From assembly GCA_029550345.1 (NCBI GenBank), contig JAKPHK010000122.1, forward strand, positions 1 to 33,043: a DNA stretch of 33,043 nt, given 5' to 3'. The position numbers and the translations under genes are program-made. The DNA comes from Pseudomonadota bacterium (lineage in GTDB: Bacteria > Pseudomonadota > Alphaproteobacteria > Sphingomonadales > Sphingomonadaceae). Shown one piece after another: positions 23,191 to 30,450 of the stretch (positions within the stretch are counted from its first letter, which is position 1; each line of letters starts with the position of its first letter). The notes under the pieces were generated by a model. The model saw only the letters and a program-made list of their open reading frames with translations, was not told the origin of the DNA and ran no database searches.

Positions 23191-25302
23191 ATGAAGCAGC
23201 ATTCCGTCGCGCTTGGCGCTCTCGCCCTTTCCCTCATCGCCTGTTCCAGCACCGCCTTCGCCGGTGAAACCGTGCGTCCGATGGCAGTGGAAGATCTGCT
23301 AACGCTGAAACGTGTCGGCGCACCGGTCGCCTCGCCCGATGGGCAGTGGGTGGTCTATCAGCAGACCGATACCGACCCCAAGGAACTGAAACGCAACACC
23401 GGCCTGTGGCGCGTTTCCGCCAAGGGCGGCGCGGCCGAACGGATTGCCGATCTGCCCGACGCGAGCGAAAACAGCCCGGCTTTCAGCCCCGACGGCAAGC
23501 GGCTCTATTTCATTTCCGGCAAATCGGGTTCGGATCAGGTCTGGTTCGTTGACCTGGCGGCGCCAGGCACGGCGCCGGTGCAGGCCAGCGCGTTCAAGAC
23601 CGATGTTGCCGGTTTCAAGATTTCTCCCGATGGCAAACGGGTGCTGGTATGGGGGGATGTCGGGCGCGATTGCCCGACCCTGGGCTGCGAGGAAAGCGGC
23701 GATACCAGCCAGCCCGGCCCCGGAACCGGGCGCCATTACAAGGACCGGGCCGGATTCGTAAGGCATTGGGATGCCTGGGAAACCCCCGGCAACTATAGCC
23801 GCGGTTTCGCCTTTGATCTTGACCCGGCGGGCAAGGTTGCCGGAACCGCGGTCGCACTCGATGGGCCAAAGGGAACCCTGACCGGCGATGTACCGAGCAA
23901 GCCGTTTGGCGGCGGTGAAGAGCTGGCCTGGACGGCGGATTCAAAGGGCGTGTTCTTTGCGGCGCGGCAGGCCGATGGCAAGGAGCCGCTTTCGACCAAT
24001 CTCGACGTCTGGCACTCGGAGCTGGACGGCAAGGCCCCGCACAGCCCGACCAAGGCCAATCTCGCCACCGATACCCAGCCCAGTCCTTCGCCCGACGGAA
24101 AGTGGCTGGCCTGGGCAGCGATGGCGCGCCCGGGCTATGAAAGCGACCGGCTGGTCGTCTGGGTGATGGACCTTGCGACCCATCAGCGGCGCGCCCTGAC
24201 CGGGGGATGGGACCGGTCGGTCGGGTCGATCGCATGGACTCCCGATTCGAAGGCACTGATTGTCACCGCCGAAGAGGTGCTGGATACCCCGGCGTTCCGG
24301 GTCGAGCTGGCCAGCGGCAAGGTGACCCGGCTCAAACTTGCGCCCAAGGGGCTGACCGAAGGGCATATCAGCAACGTCACCCCGCTGGCGAATGGCGCCC
24401 TGCTCTACACCCGTGACAGTGTTTCGGGCCCGGCCGAGGTGTGGATCACCGAAAAGGGCAAGGCCCCGCGCCAGCTGAGCCATGCCAATGATGCCCAGCT
24501 TGCCGCGCTAGTGCCCCTGAAAAGCGAACGCTTCAGCTTCAAGGGCGCGAACGGCGATACCGTCTGGGGGCAGATCCACACCCCCGCCAATGCCCAGGGC
24601 CAGCTGCCGGTGCTGCTGTTCGTCCACGGCGGGCCGCAGGGTTCGTTCGGCGATGGCTGGTCGTTCCGCTGGAACCCCCGGGTCTTCGCAAGCCAGGGCT
24701 ATGCCGTGGTCTCGGTCGATTTCCATGGATCGACCGGATACGGCCAGGCCTTTACCGATTCGATCAACAAGGACTGGGGCGGCAAACCGCTCGAAGACCT
24801 CAAGCTGGGGCTGGCCGCCGCGCTGGCGGGCCGACCGATGCTCGATGGCGGCAACGTCTGCGCGCTTGGGGCATCCTATGGCGGCTATATGATGAACTGG
24901 ATCGAAGGGCAGTGGAGCGATCGCTTCAAGTGTCTGGTCCAGCATGACGGCGTGTTCGATGCGCGGGCCATGGCCTTTGAAACCGAAGAATTGTGGTTCG
25001 ACGAATGGGAGCACGGCGGCAAAGCCTATTTCGAAGCGCCCGACGAATATGAAAAGTGGAACCCGGCCAACCATGTCGATAAGTGGAAAACGCCGATGCT
25101 GGTGATCACCGGCGAAAAGGACTTCCGCATCCCCTATACTCAGGGCCTTGCCGCCTTCACAGCCTTGCAGCGCAAAGGCGTGGAATCCGAACTGCTGGTC
25201 TTTCCGGACGAAAACCACTGGGTGCTGAAGCCGAAGAATTCGCTGCAATGGCACCAGACCGTACTGGCATGGCTCGGCCGGTTCCTGAAGGCCGGGAAAT
25301 AG
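23191..25302 (+). CDS. S9-family (prolyl oligopeptidase-like) peptidase, exported
   Basis: A 703-residue serine peptidase of the acylaminoacyl/dipeptidyl peptidase type. The N-terminus MKQHSVALGALALSLIAC could be read as a lipobox (LIAC) or as a signal peptide cleaved after SSTAFA, so it is periplasmic, anchored or free. Residues about 30-430 form the beta-propeller, with repeated SPDGKxL segments. The C-terminal alpha/beta hydrolase has LFVHGGPQGSFGDGW, the nucleophile Ser562 in GASYGGYM, the acid in GEKDFRIPYTQG and the base in ENHWVLKP. It probably degrades peptides in the periplasm. The thioesterase gene follows four bases after its stop. Confidence 0.94.
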   Translation: MKQHSVALGALALSLIACSSTAFAGETVRPMAVEDLLTLKRVGAPVASPDGQWVVYQQTDTDPKELKRNTGLWRVSAKGGAAERIADLPDASENSPAFSPDGKRLYFISGKSGSDQVWFVDLAAPGTAPVQASAFKTDVAGFKISPDGKRVLVWGDVGRDCPTLGCEESGDTSQPGPGTGRHYKDRAGFVRHWDAWETPGNYSRGFAFDLDPAGKVAGTAVALDGPKGTLTGDVPSKPFGGGEELAWTADSKGVFFAARQADGKEPLSTNLDVWHSELDGKAPHSPTKANLATDTQPSPSPDGKWLAWAAMARPGYESDRLVVWVMDLATHQRRALTGGWDRSVGSIAWTPDSKALIVTAEEVLDTPAFRVELASGKVTRLKLAPKGLTEGHISNVTPLANGALLYTRDSVSGPAEVWITEKGKAPRQLSHANDAQLAALVPLKSERFSFKGANGDTVWGQIHTPANAQGQLPVLLFVHGGPQGSFGDGWSFRWNPRVFASQGYAVVSVDFHGSTGYGQAFTDSINKDWGGKPLEDLKLGLAAALAGRPMLDGGNVCALGASYGGYMMNWIEGQWSDRFKCLVQHDGVFDARAMAFETEELWFDEWEHGGKAYFEAPDEYEKWNPANHVDKWKTPMLVITGEKDFRIPYTQGLAAFTALQRKGVESELLVFPDENHWVLKPKNSLQWHQTVLAWLGRFLKAGK

Positions 25303-25306
25303 GCGG

Positions 25307-25738
25307 ATGGCACGGCCCGATCCGGCGCTGCTCGATCCGGCGCGCTATCCATTCGTCCACACCACCACGACCCGGTTCGCCGATATCGATCCCAACCGGC
25401 ACCTCAACAACGTGGCGCTGGCGGCGATGATGGAAGACGCCCGGGTGCGCTTCAACATGAGCCTGGGCAGTGCGGTACAGATCGGAGAGCGCCGGGCGAT
25501 GGTGGCCAGCGTGGCGATGGAATATCTCAGCCAGGGGCATTTTCCCGATCCCGTGGCAGTCCATTGCGCGATCGAGCGTGTCGGAAATTCCAGCTGGACG
25601 GTGATCCAGCTGCTGGCCCAGAATGGACGCCCGGTGGCCTTCGCCCGCTCTGCCCTGGTGGCGATCGCGGATGATCGGCCCACCCCGATCGCCGAAGAGT
25701 ATCGAAAGGTCCTGGCCGAATGGACCTTGCGGGCATGA
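25307..25738 (+). CDS. Acyl-CoA thioesterase, hot-dog fold
   Basis: A 143-residue protein of the 4-hydroxybenzoyl-CoA thioesterase (4HBT/YbgC-like) family. The signature [20 protein letters not shown] with the Asp-x-x-x-x-His pattern and MEDARVRF lies at about residues 23-48, and the strand [19 protein letters not shown] follows. It probably hydrolyses acyl-CoA; the acyl group is not known. It starts four bases after the S9 peptidase stop and its own TGA overlaps the next ATG (ATGA), so three genes appear to form one unit. Confidence 0.9.
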   Translation: MARPDPALLDPARYPFVHTTTTRFADIDPNRHLNNVALAAMMEDARVRFNMSLGSAVQIGERRAMVASVAMEYLSQGHFPDPVAVHCAIERVGNSSWTVIQLLAQNGRPVAFARSALVAIADDRPTPIAEEYRKVLAEWTLRA

Positions 25739-26124
25739 GCGATACGCCCGGCGATCTGGGGCGTGCCCGCGCCGCGCTTGCAGCCAGCGGCGGCAAGGCC
25801 ACGACCCGGCATATCTTCCTCTGCGCCGAAGCGCAGAAGGGTGAATGCTGCTCGGCCGAAGTCGGTGCGCCGGCCTGGCGCTATCTCAAGAAACGACTCA
25901 AGGAACTGAAACTCGATTGTGGCGGCGGGGTTGCGCGGACCAAGGCCGATTGCCTGCGGATCTGCGCGGCGGGGCCGGTCGCCGTGGTTTACCCGGAAGG
26001 GGTCTGGTACCATTCGGCGCGTGAAGCGGTGCTGGAACGGATCATTCAGGAGCACCTGATTGGCGGCCAGCCAGTAGAGGAGTTCCGGCTCTATCCGGAC
26101 GGGCAAGATCCGCCCGGACCCTAG
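25735..26124 (+). CDS. Thioredoxin-like (2Fe-2S) ferredoxin-domain protein
   Basis: A 129-residue protein from the ATG at 25735, which overlaps the thioesterase stop. It has the Cys set of thioredoxin-fold 2Fe-2S ferredoxins: a first group in [18 protein letters not shown] and a second in [20 protein letters not shown], followed by the family's [19 protein letters not shown]. There is a further Cys in LKLDCGGG. It probably carries electrons or senses redox; the partner is unknown. Its TAG stop codon is formed by the first bases of the inverted-repeat element at 26122, and without the element the stop would be TAA at the same codon, so the protein is unchanged. Confidence 0.9.
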   Translation: MSDTPGDLGRARAALAASGGKATTRHIFLCAEAQKGECCSAEVGAPAWRYLKKRLKELKLDCGGGVARTKADCLRICAAGPVAVVYPEGVWYHSAREAVLERIIQEHLIGGQPVEEFRLYPDGQDPPGP

Positions 26125-26154
26125 GCAGCGTGGTCAAATTCCGCGCGGTCACGG

Positions 26155-26249
26155 CTGGAAGCAAAAATCGCCAGTTCAAGAAGGCGAGGTGAAGGAATAT
26201 GTCGATATTGCGAGCCGAGCCGACGCCGAAATGGCGATTTTTGATCCAG
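26155..26249. repeat. Inner inverted repeat 1 of the element
   Basis: The left arm 26155-26173 and right arm 26232-26249 pair over about 18 bases (core AAAAATCGCCA and TGGCGATTTTT) around a 58-base interior that itself contains GTCG/CGAC. It lies directly against the left terminal repeat. Confidence 0.85.
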
Positions 26250-26258
26250 CCCCGCAGG

Positions 26259-26357
26259 GGTTAGGCTGTCAGCGGCCCCGGCAGCGTTGCTCGGCCTTGA
26301 GAAAGGCCCACTTTCCCTGCGTCCTCGCGCCTCGCCGGGGCCGCTGACAGCCTAACC
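26259..26357. repeat. Inner inverted repeat 2 of the element, perfect 24 bp
   Basis: The arms 26259-26282 and 26334-26357 are perfectly complementary over 24 bases (starting GGTTAGGCTGTC and ending GACAGCCTAACC). The 51-base interior holds a small hairpin GGCCTT-GAGA-AAGGCC (26293-26308) with a GNRA-type tetraloop. The right arm meets the right terminal repeat, sharing two bases. Confidence 0.9.
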
Positions 26358-26467
26358 GTGATCCACGCGGAATTTGTCCACGCTGCCTAAGCTCAGGACC
26401 CGTCTGGCCAAGCCGCGCGGTTCGTGTCATCATCCTTTTCCCAAGAACAGAACCCGGGAGAAGCGCC

Positions 26468-26893
26468 ATGACAATTGCGCGACTGATCGAAGGCCGAGAC
26501 GGCGTCGTCAGCTGCAATACGGGAACCAGCGTTAGCGACGCAGTGAAGCTCCTGGCCGAGCAGCGGATCGGCGCTGTGCCGGTGCTGGAAAACGGCAAAA
26601 TCGCAGGCATCTTTTCCGAACGCGACGTGGTCTATCAGCTGGCCCAGCATGGCCCGGCGATGCTGGAGAAGACAGTCGGGGAAGTGATGACATCGCCGCC
26701 GATCACGGTCGATCCTGGCACCGATGTCCTTGACGCCCTGGGCCTGATGACCCGGCGCCGGATCCGCCACCTGCCGGTGATGCAGGGTGATGCGATGATC
26801 GGGTTCGTTTCGATCGGCGATCTGGTGAAGCACCGGATCGAACGTATCGTTGCCGAGGCCGAGGCAATGCGCAGCTATATCCAGAGCGCGTGA
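26468..26893 (+). CDS. CBS-domain pair protein
   Basis: A 141-residue protein made of two CBS domains (about 8-60 and 74-130), forming one Bateman module: SVSDAVKLLAEQRIGAVPVL with FSERDVVYQL, and DVLDALGLMTRRRIRHLPVM with GFVSIGDLVKHRI. Such modules bind adenosine nucleotides and regulate other proteins; no enzyme domain is attached, and the partner is unknown. It lies directly after the mobile element, 78 bases from its right end, so its upstream region has been changed by the insertion. Its stop overlaps a GTG in the frame of the next gene. Confidence 0.92.
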   Translation: MTIARLIEGRDGVVSCNTGTSVSDAVKLLAEQRIGAVPVLENGKIAGIFSERDVVYQLAQHGPAMLEKTVGEVMTSPPITVDPGTDVLDALGLMTRRRIRHLPVMQGDAMIGFVSIGDLVKHRIERIVAEAEAMRSYIQSA

Positions 26894-26931
26894 CTGTTGC
26901 GGGGTGCGCCTTCGCGCCCTACATCAGCGCA

Positions 26932-27264
26932 ATGGATGCCCAGACGATGACCATCAGCCCCTCGGCCGCCGCGCGCGTTGCGGCGATTGCCGAGAAACAA
27001 GGCAAGCCCGCGATCCTGCGTCTTTCGGTGGAGGGTGGCGGCTGCTCGGGCTTTCAGTATCGCTTTGGCCTGGCCGAAACTGCGGAAGATGACGATCTGA
27101 TCGTCGAGCGGGACGGGGTGACCCTGGTGGTTGATCCGGTCAGCCTCGATCTGGTGGCGGGCAGTGTGGTCGATTACGTCGAATCGCTGGGCGGCGCGGC
27201 ATTCCGGGTGGAAAATCCCAATGCCAGCGCCGGGTGTGGCTGCGGCTCGTCCTTCGCCGTCTGA
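26932..27264 (+). CDS. erpA: A-type iron-sulfur carrier (ErpA/IscA family)
   Basis: A 110-residue protein that carries and inserts Fe-S clusters into apoproteins. The three ligand Cys are present: one in VEGGGCSGFQYRFGL and two in ASAGCGCGSSFAV at the C-terminus. The start is uncertain: ATG 26932 (MDAQTMTISPSAAARV) is taken; ATG 26947 is also possible. GTG 26890 would overlap the CBS stop as GTGA, but it adds a non-conserved 14-residue extension. The xthA ATG shares one base with the stop (TGATG). It may serve 4Fe-4S enzymes such as the class I fumarase in this window. Confidence 0.92.
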   Translation: MDAQTMTISPSAAARVAAIAEKQGKPAILRLSVEGGGCSGFQYRFGLAETAEDDDLIVERDGVTLVVDPVSLDLVAGSVVDYVESLGGAAFRVENPNASAGCGCGSSFAV

Positions 27265-28046
27265 TGCGGATCGCCAGCTTCAACATCAACGGGATCAAGG
27301 CGCGGTTGCCGCGGCTGCTTGAATGGCTTGAGGAAACCCGGCCCGCAGTCGCCTGCCTGCAGGAAATCAAGACCCAGGACGAAGGCTTTCCCGCCGCCGA
27401 GTTCGAAAAGCTCGGCTATCACGCGCTGTGGCACGGGCAGAAGAGCTTCAACGGGGTCGCGATCCTGGCGGACGGGACCGCGCCGGTTGAGGTAATGCGG
27501 GGCCTGCCCGGCGATCCTGCGGACGAGCAGTCACGCTATCTTGAAGCGGAGGTGTTCGGCACGCGGATCGCTTGTATCTACCTGCCCAACGGCAACCCGC
27601 AGCCAGGCCCGAAGTTCGATTACAAGCTGGCCTGGATGGAACGGTTGCGGACCCGGATGCGGGCGATCGCCGCGGAAGAGGTTCCCGCCGTGGTGCTGGG
27701 CGATTTCAATGTAATCCCCCATGATGATGACATCTGGTCACCGCCGGCCATGGCCGATGACGCCCTGATGCAGCCCGAATCACGCGATGCGTGGTTCCGG
27801 CTGCTGGGCGATGGATGGACCGATGCGCTGCGAACCTGCAATCCGCAGGGCGGGGTCTGGACCTATTGGGACTATCAGGCCGGAGCCTGGCAGCGCGATC
27901 ACGGCTTTCGCATCGATCACGCGCTGCTTTCGCCGGAAATGGCCGACAGGCTGATTGCCTGCGGGGTCGACAAGGACCATCGCGGCCGGGAAAAGGCCAG
28001 CGATCACGCCCCTGTCTGGACCGAATTCAGACCATCGGCCGCCTGA
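27264..28046 (+). CDS. xthA: Exodeoxyribonuclease III
   Basis: A 260-residue EEP-family nuclease that cuts at abasic sites and removes 3' blocks in base excision repair. Motifs in order: MRIASFNINGIKARLPRLLE (metal-site Asn), CLQEIKTQDEGFP (metal-ligand Glu), CIYLPNG, VLGDFNVIPHDDD (Asp and Asn), RIDHALLSPEM and the catalytic His in ASDHAPVW. Length is normal. The ATG overlaps the ErpA stop by one base. It ends the plus-strand run and converges with the cell-wall hydrolase gene. Confidence 0.96.
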   Translation: MRIASFNINGIKARLPRLLEWLEETRPAVACLQEIKTQDEGFPAAEFEKLGYHALWHGQKSFNGVAILADGTAPVEVMRGLPGDPADEQSRYLEAEVFGTRIACIYLPNGNPQPGPKFDYKLAWMERLRTRMRAIAAEEVPAVVLGDFNVIPHDDDIWSPPAMADDALMQPESRDAWFRLLGDGWTDALRTCNPQGGVWTYWDYQAGAWQRDHGFRIDHALLSPEMADRLIACGVDKDHRGREKASDHAPVWTEFRPSAA

Positions 28047-28092
28047 TCCGCCTTCCGGCCGCAAAGGCAAGCGGAAGCAGATCAGACACCTG

Positions 28093-28737
28093 TCAGCGGT
28101 AGAAGATGTGGTTTTCGACCCGTCCGACGCGCTTCAGCTTCCAGCCGGGGCTGACATAGGCTGCGTGGAAGAACAACGCACCTTCAACCGGGCTGGCCCA
28201 GGCGTTGGAATGCGCGATCTGCGCGATCGCCACGGCATTCTTCCATTGCTGCGATCCCTTGCGGATGCCCGGCATCGACTGGCCGCGCACGAAAGAGAAC
28301 TGCGAAGGCTGATAGACCACGCCGCAATAGGAATTGGGGAAGCGGCCCGATTTCGAACGCGCCACGATCACCCGGCCAACGGCAAGCTGGCCAGTCAGCG
28401 ATTCGCTCTTGGCTTCGAAATAGATCGCACCAGCCAGACATTGCAGCTCGCGCGAAAGTTCGCTCGGCTGCGGCTGGGCGTTGACAAGGGCGGATAGCGA
28501 AGCCGCCTTGATCGAGCGGGTCTCAACCGGTTCGTCCTGCACCTCGACTGCGGGCTGGGCCACGACAGGAAGCGGTTGAACAACCGGCTGTGAAACGGTT
28601 TGGATTGCAGGTTCCTGATTGGCGACAGCAGCCGTAGCTGCCTGTGCGACCGCGCCCGAACCTCCGGCGCTGGCAATAACAAATGCAATCATGGTGGCCA
28701 CGGAAATGATCGAGGCCTGGCGGAGCTTGCGGCTCAT
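28093..28737 (-). CDS. Cell-wall hydrolase, SleB/CwlJ type
   Basis: A 214-residue exported protein. The N-terminus MSRKLRQASIISVATMIAFV continues as a signal peptide ending near AVAQAATA, followed by a Pro/Val/Gln-rich linker to about residue 95. The C-terminal Hydrolase_2 domain has the catalytic Glu segment LAGAIYFEAKSESLTGQLAV, RVIVARSKSGRFPNSYCGVV, QFSFVRGQSMPG and ALFFHAAYVSPGW. In spore formers the family degrades cortex peptidoglycan; in this lineage it is presumably used in wall remodelling. The 195-base gap upstream (28738-28932) shows only a short GCCGG/CCGGC hairpin. Confidence 0.92.
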   Translation of the reverse strand: MSRKLRQASIISVATMIAFVIASAGGSGAVAQAATAAVANQEPAIQTVSQPVVQPLPVVAQPAVEVQDEPVETRSIKAASLSALVNAQPQPSELSRELQCLAGAIYFEAKSESLTGQLAVGRVIVARSKSGRFPNSYCGVVYQPSQFSFVRGQSMPGIRKGSQQWKNAVAIAQIAHSNAWASPVEGALFFHAAYVSPGWKLKRVGRVENHIFYR

Positions 28738-28932
28738 AGTGGTTTCATTTTGGGCGGTGGACGAGCCCGGCGCAGGATGGATGGAAAACCGGACCGAAAA
28801 CGATCTGTTGCCCCATGCCGGAAATCCTGCCGGCTGCCCCCCGTCTGCGTGCTTGCGAAAAGAGCCTTAGTGCCCCCAGCGCCGCCTGCGCGTCAAAGAG
28901 TGGGCGGCCTTTGGTTTTGCGGCGCAGCAAAG

Positions 28933-29274
28933 TCAACCTGTAATATCGGCCGATCCGATAAGGCGTTCACCATCCACGATATCCAGTTCAACAATCCACA
29001 AGTCCGGATCCCCGGCTGCGCGGCGACTCACGTAATCTTCAAATTGTGATTTATTATCAATATCTTGTTTCATGGTGCAGTGCCAGGACCGCTTGCCATC
29101 AAGACTGGGCATCCGTTCAAACAGACGGGAATCCGCGCCCTTTTTGGTAAGGATCAAAAGAATCGTACCGGCTTCGCGTTCACCTTTGTGAACCACCGTG
29201 GCAAAGCCGCCCGCCGCCTCGACCGCCCGGATCAGACCGGCCACTTCGAGGTGGGCGGGCAGGCGCGCGGTCAG
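28933..29274 (-). CDS. DUF1491 family protein, probable CTG start
   Basis: A 113-residue cytoplasmic protein if read from the CTG at 29274. The family's N-terminal pattern (TARLPAHLEVAGLIRAVEA) begins upstream of the first standard start, a GTG at 29244 that would cut it off. The CTG overlaps the ptsN stop codon as CTGA, where neighbouring genes have ATGA, and an AAGGA site lies six bases upstream. Further motifs: GGFATVVHKGEREAGTILLI, SWHCTMKQ, DYVSRRAAGDPDLWIVELD. The function of DUF1491 is unknown. The GTG start at 29244 is the conventional alternative. Confidence 0.8.
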   Translation of the reverse strand: MTARLPAHLEVAGLIRAVEAAGGFATVVHKGEREAGTILLILTKKGADSRLFERMPSLDGKRSWHCTMKQDIDNKSQFEDYVSRRAAGDPDLWIVELDIVDGERLIGSADITG

Positions 29275-29732
29275 GCCGCGTCCTTTTCGATTGAGTTGAC
29301 CAGCAGGCCGAAAATCGCCTCAGCCCCCGGGGCTTCGGCCAGCGCATCGTGCATCGCTTCATCGCGCATCAGGCGGCTGATCGCGGCGAGGGCGTGGAGG
29401 TGCGCTGCTCCGGCTGCTTCGGGAGAAAGCAGCCCGAAGACCATATCGACCGGCATTCCGTCTGCAGCGTCGAAACCGACCGGAGTGGCGAGGCGCAGGA
29501 ACACGCCAACCGGACGGCTCAGACCTGGAATCCGCGCATGGGGAATCGCCACCCCGCGCCCGAATCCGGTGCTGCCCAGCTTCTCCCGCTCTTCGATCCG
29601 TTCCAGCACGGTAACCGGATCGAGCCCGTAAACGCCGGCGAATCGCTCGGCCAGATGCTCCAGGATTGCCTGCTTGCTATCTACTTCGATCGTGCCGACG
29701 GCTTCGGGTAAAAGGGTGAAAAGTGCGGTCAT
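29271..29732 (-). CDS. ptsN: Nitrogen-regulatory PTS IIA protein
   Basis: A 153-residue EIIA-Ntr protein. It takes a phosphate from the PTS-Ntr chain and regulates transporters and stress responses. The phosphorylated His is in GVAIPHARIPG (about residue 65). Flanking family segments: SKQAILEHLAERFAGVYGLD at the N-terminus, VLERIEEREKLGSTGFG, and LSPEAAGAAHLHALAAISRL. It lies downstream of hpf, the order found in many proteobacteria. The usual rpoN upstream of hpf is absent here, where dnaQ is found instead. Confidence 0.95.
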   Translation of the reverse strand: MTALFTLLPEAVGTIEVDSKQAILEHLAERFAGVYGLDPVTVLERIEEREKLGSTGFGRGVAIPHARIPGLSRPVGVFLRLATPVGFDAADGMPVDMVFGLLSPEAAGAAHLHALAAISRLMRDEAMHDALAEAPGAEAIFGLLVNSIEKDAA

Positions 29733-29847
29733 TTCAGAAAATCGATCCAGGTTGCGCGACCAATTCGCGGGTCAGGCCTACAGTTCAGGAGGGTTTACCC
29801 CCGTGCCCCCTCGCCCGATGGATTGCGCGCGCCCTTTAACCTGCACT

Positions 29848-30414
29848 TCAGGAAGGTTCAACCCACCCGATCGATCCATCCCCACGGCGATAGACCATAT
29901 TGTGGCGACCGGTCCCGGCATTCTTGAACAACAGCGCGTTGGTGTTGCGAAGATCAAGCATCATCACCGCGTCAGCAACGGTCGCTTCAGGAACATCGAC
30001 CCGGGTTTCGGCGATCACCAGCGGCGCATCGACGGTAACTTCTTCGGCTTCGGTGTCGGGCTCCACGAAAACCGTGTAGGCGGCCTCTTCGGCCTTCATC
30101 GCGTGGGCGCTCTGGGCATGGCGATCGTTGAGGCGGCGCTTGTAACGGCGCAGCTGCTTGTCGATCTTTTCCGCAGCCTGATCGAGCGCGACATGCGCGT
30201 CATGGGCAATGCCGGCGCCCTTGAGCACCAGCCCCTGCATCGGATGGGTGACGATATCGCAGCGGAAAGCGCCGGCAGGGGCGCGGTTGAAGGTCACGCT
30301 CGAAGACAGTGCCTGGCCGAAATACTTCTCGACGATCGCCGTGATCCGTTCCTGCGCGTGGGTCTGCAGGGCTCCGCCGGTTTCGATCTGGTGGCCGGAA
30401 ACGCGAATGTCCAT
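29848..30414 (-). CDS. hpf: Ribosome hibernation promoting factor, long form
   Basis: A 188-residue factor that drives 70S ribosomes into inactive dimers. The N-terminal HPF domain (about 1-110) begins MDIRVSGHQIETGGALQTHA and has DQAAEKIDKQLRRYKRRLND. A linker rich in Glu and Val leads to the C-terminal dimerisation domain (about 130-188) with TRVDVPEATVADAVMMLDLR and NALLFKNAGTGRHNMVYRRG. An AGGAGAAGG ribosome site lies upstream of the ATG. Together with ptsN it forms the classic pair; 115 bases without a gene separate them. Confidence 0.95.
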   Translation of the reverse strand: MDIRVSGHQIETGGALQTHAQERITAIVEKYFGQALSSSVTFNRAPAGAFRCDIVTHPMQGLVLKGAGIAHDAHVALDQAAEKIDKQLRRYKRRLNDRHAQSAHAMKAEEAAYTVFVEPDTEAEEVTVDAPLVIAETRVDVPEATVADAVMMLDLRNTNALLFKNAGTGRHNMVYRRGDGSIGWVEPS

Positions 30415-30450
30415 CTTTAGCCTTCTCCTGTCGCATTCGAGGGAAACGGC

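Larger units (their letters stand above)
26122..26389. mobile_element. Palindromic miniature inverted-repeat element, TA-flanked
   Basis: A non-coding element filling the gap between the ferredoxin-like and CBS genes (26125-26467). Terminal inverted repeats: 26124-26154 on the left and 26356-26387 on the right, beginning GGCAGCGTGG and ending CCACGCTGCC, alike except for two substitutions and one extra base. TA stands directly outside each end, as expected of a TA target duplication (IS630/Tc1-mariner type). No transposase is encoded, so it would be non-autonomous. Inside are two further inverted repeats, so the whole could fold into a three-way junction. The rest of the gap, 26390-26467, holds only the CBS gene's leader with GGGAGAAG as ribosome site. 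Confidence 0.8.

Noticed and set aside
28051..28076. CTTCCG...CGGAAG repeat between xthA and the hydrolase gene
   Set aside because: Weak six-base stem with a long loop and no T run; not convincing as a terminator.
28745..28936. Small open frame of 63 codons between DUF1491 and the cell-wall hydrolase
   Set aside because: No ribosome site, no recognisable features and poor codon use; treated as intergenic.
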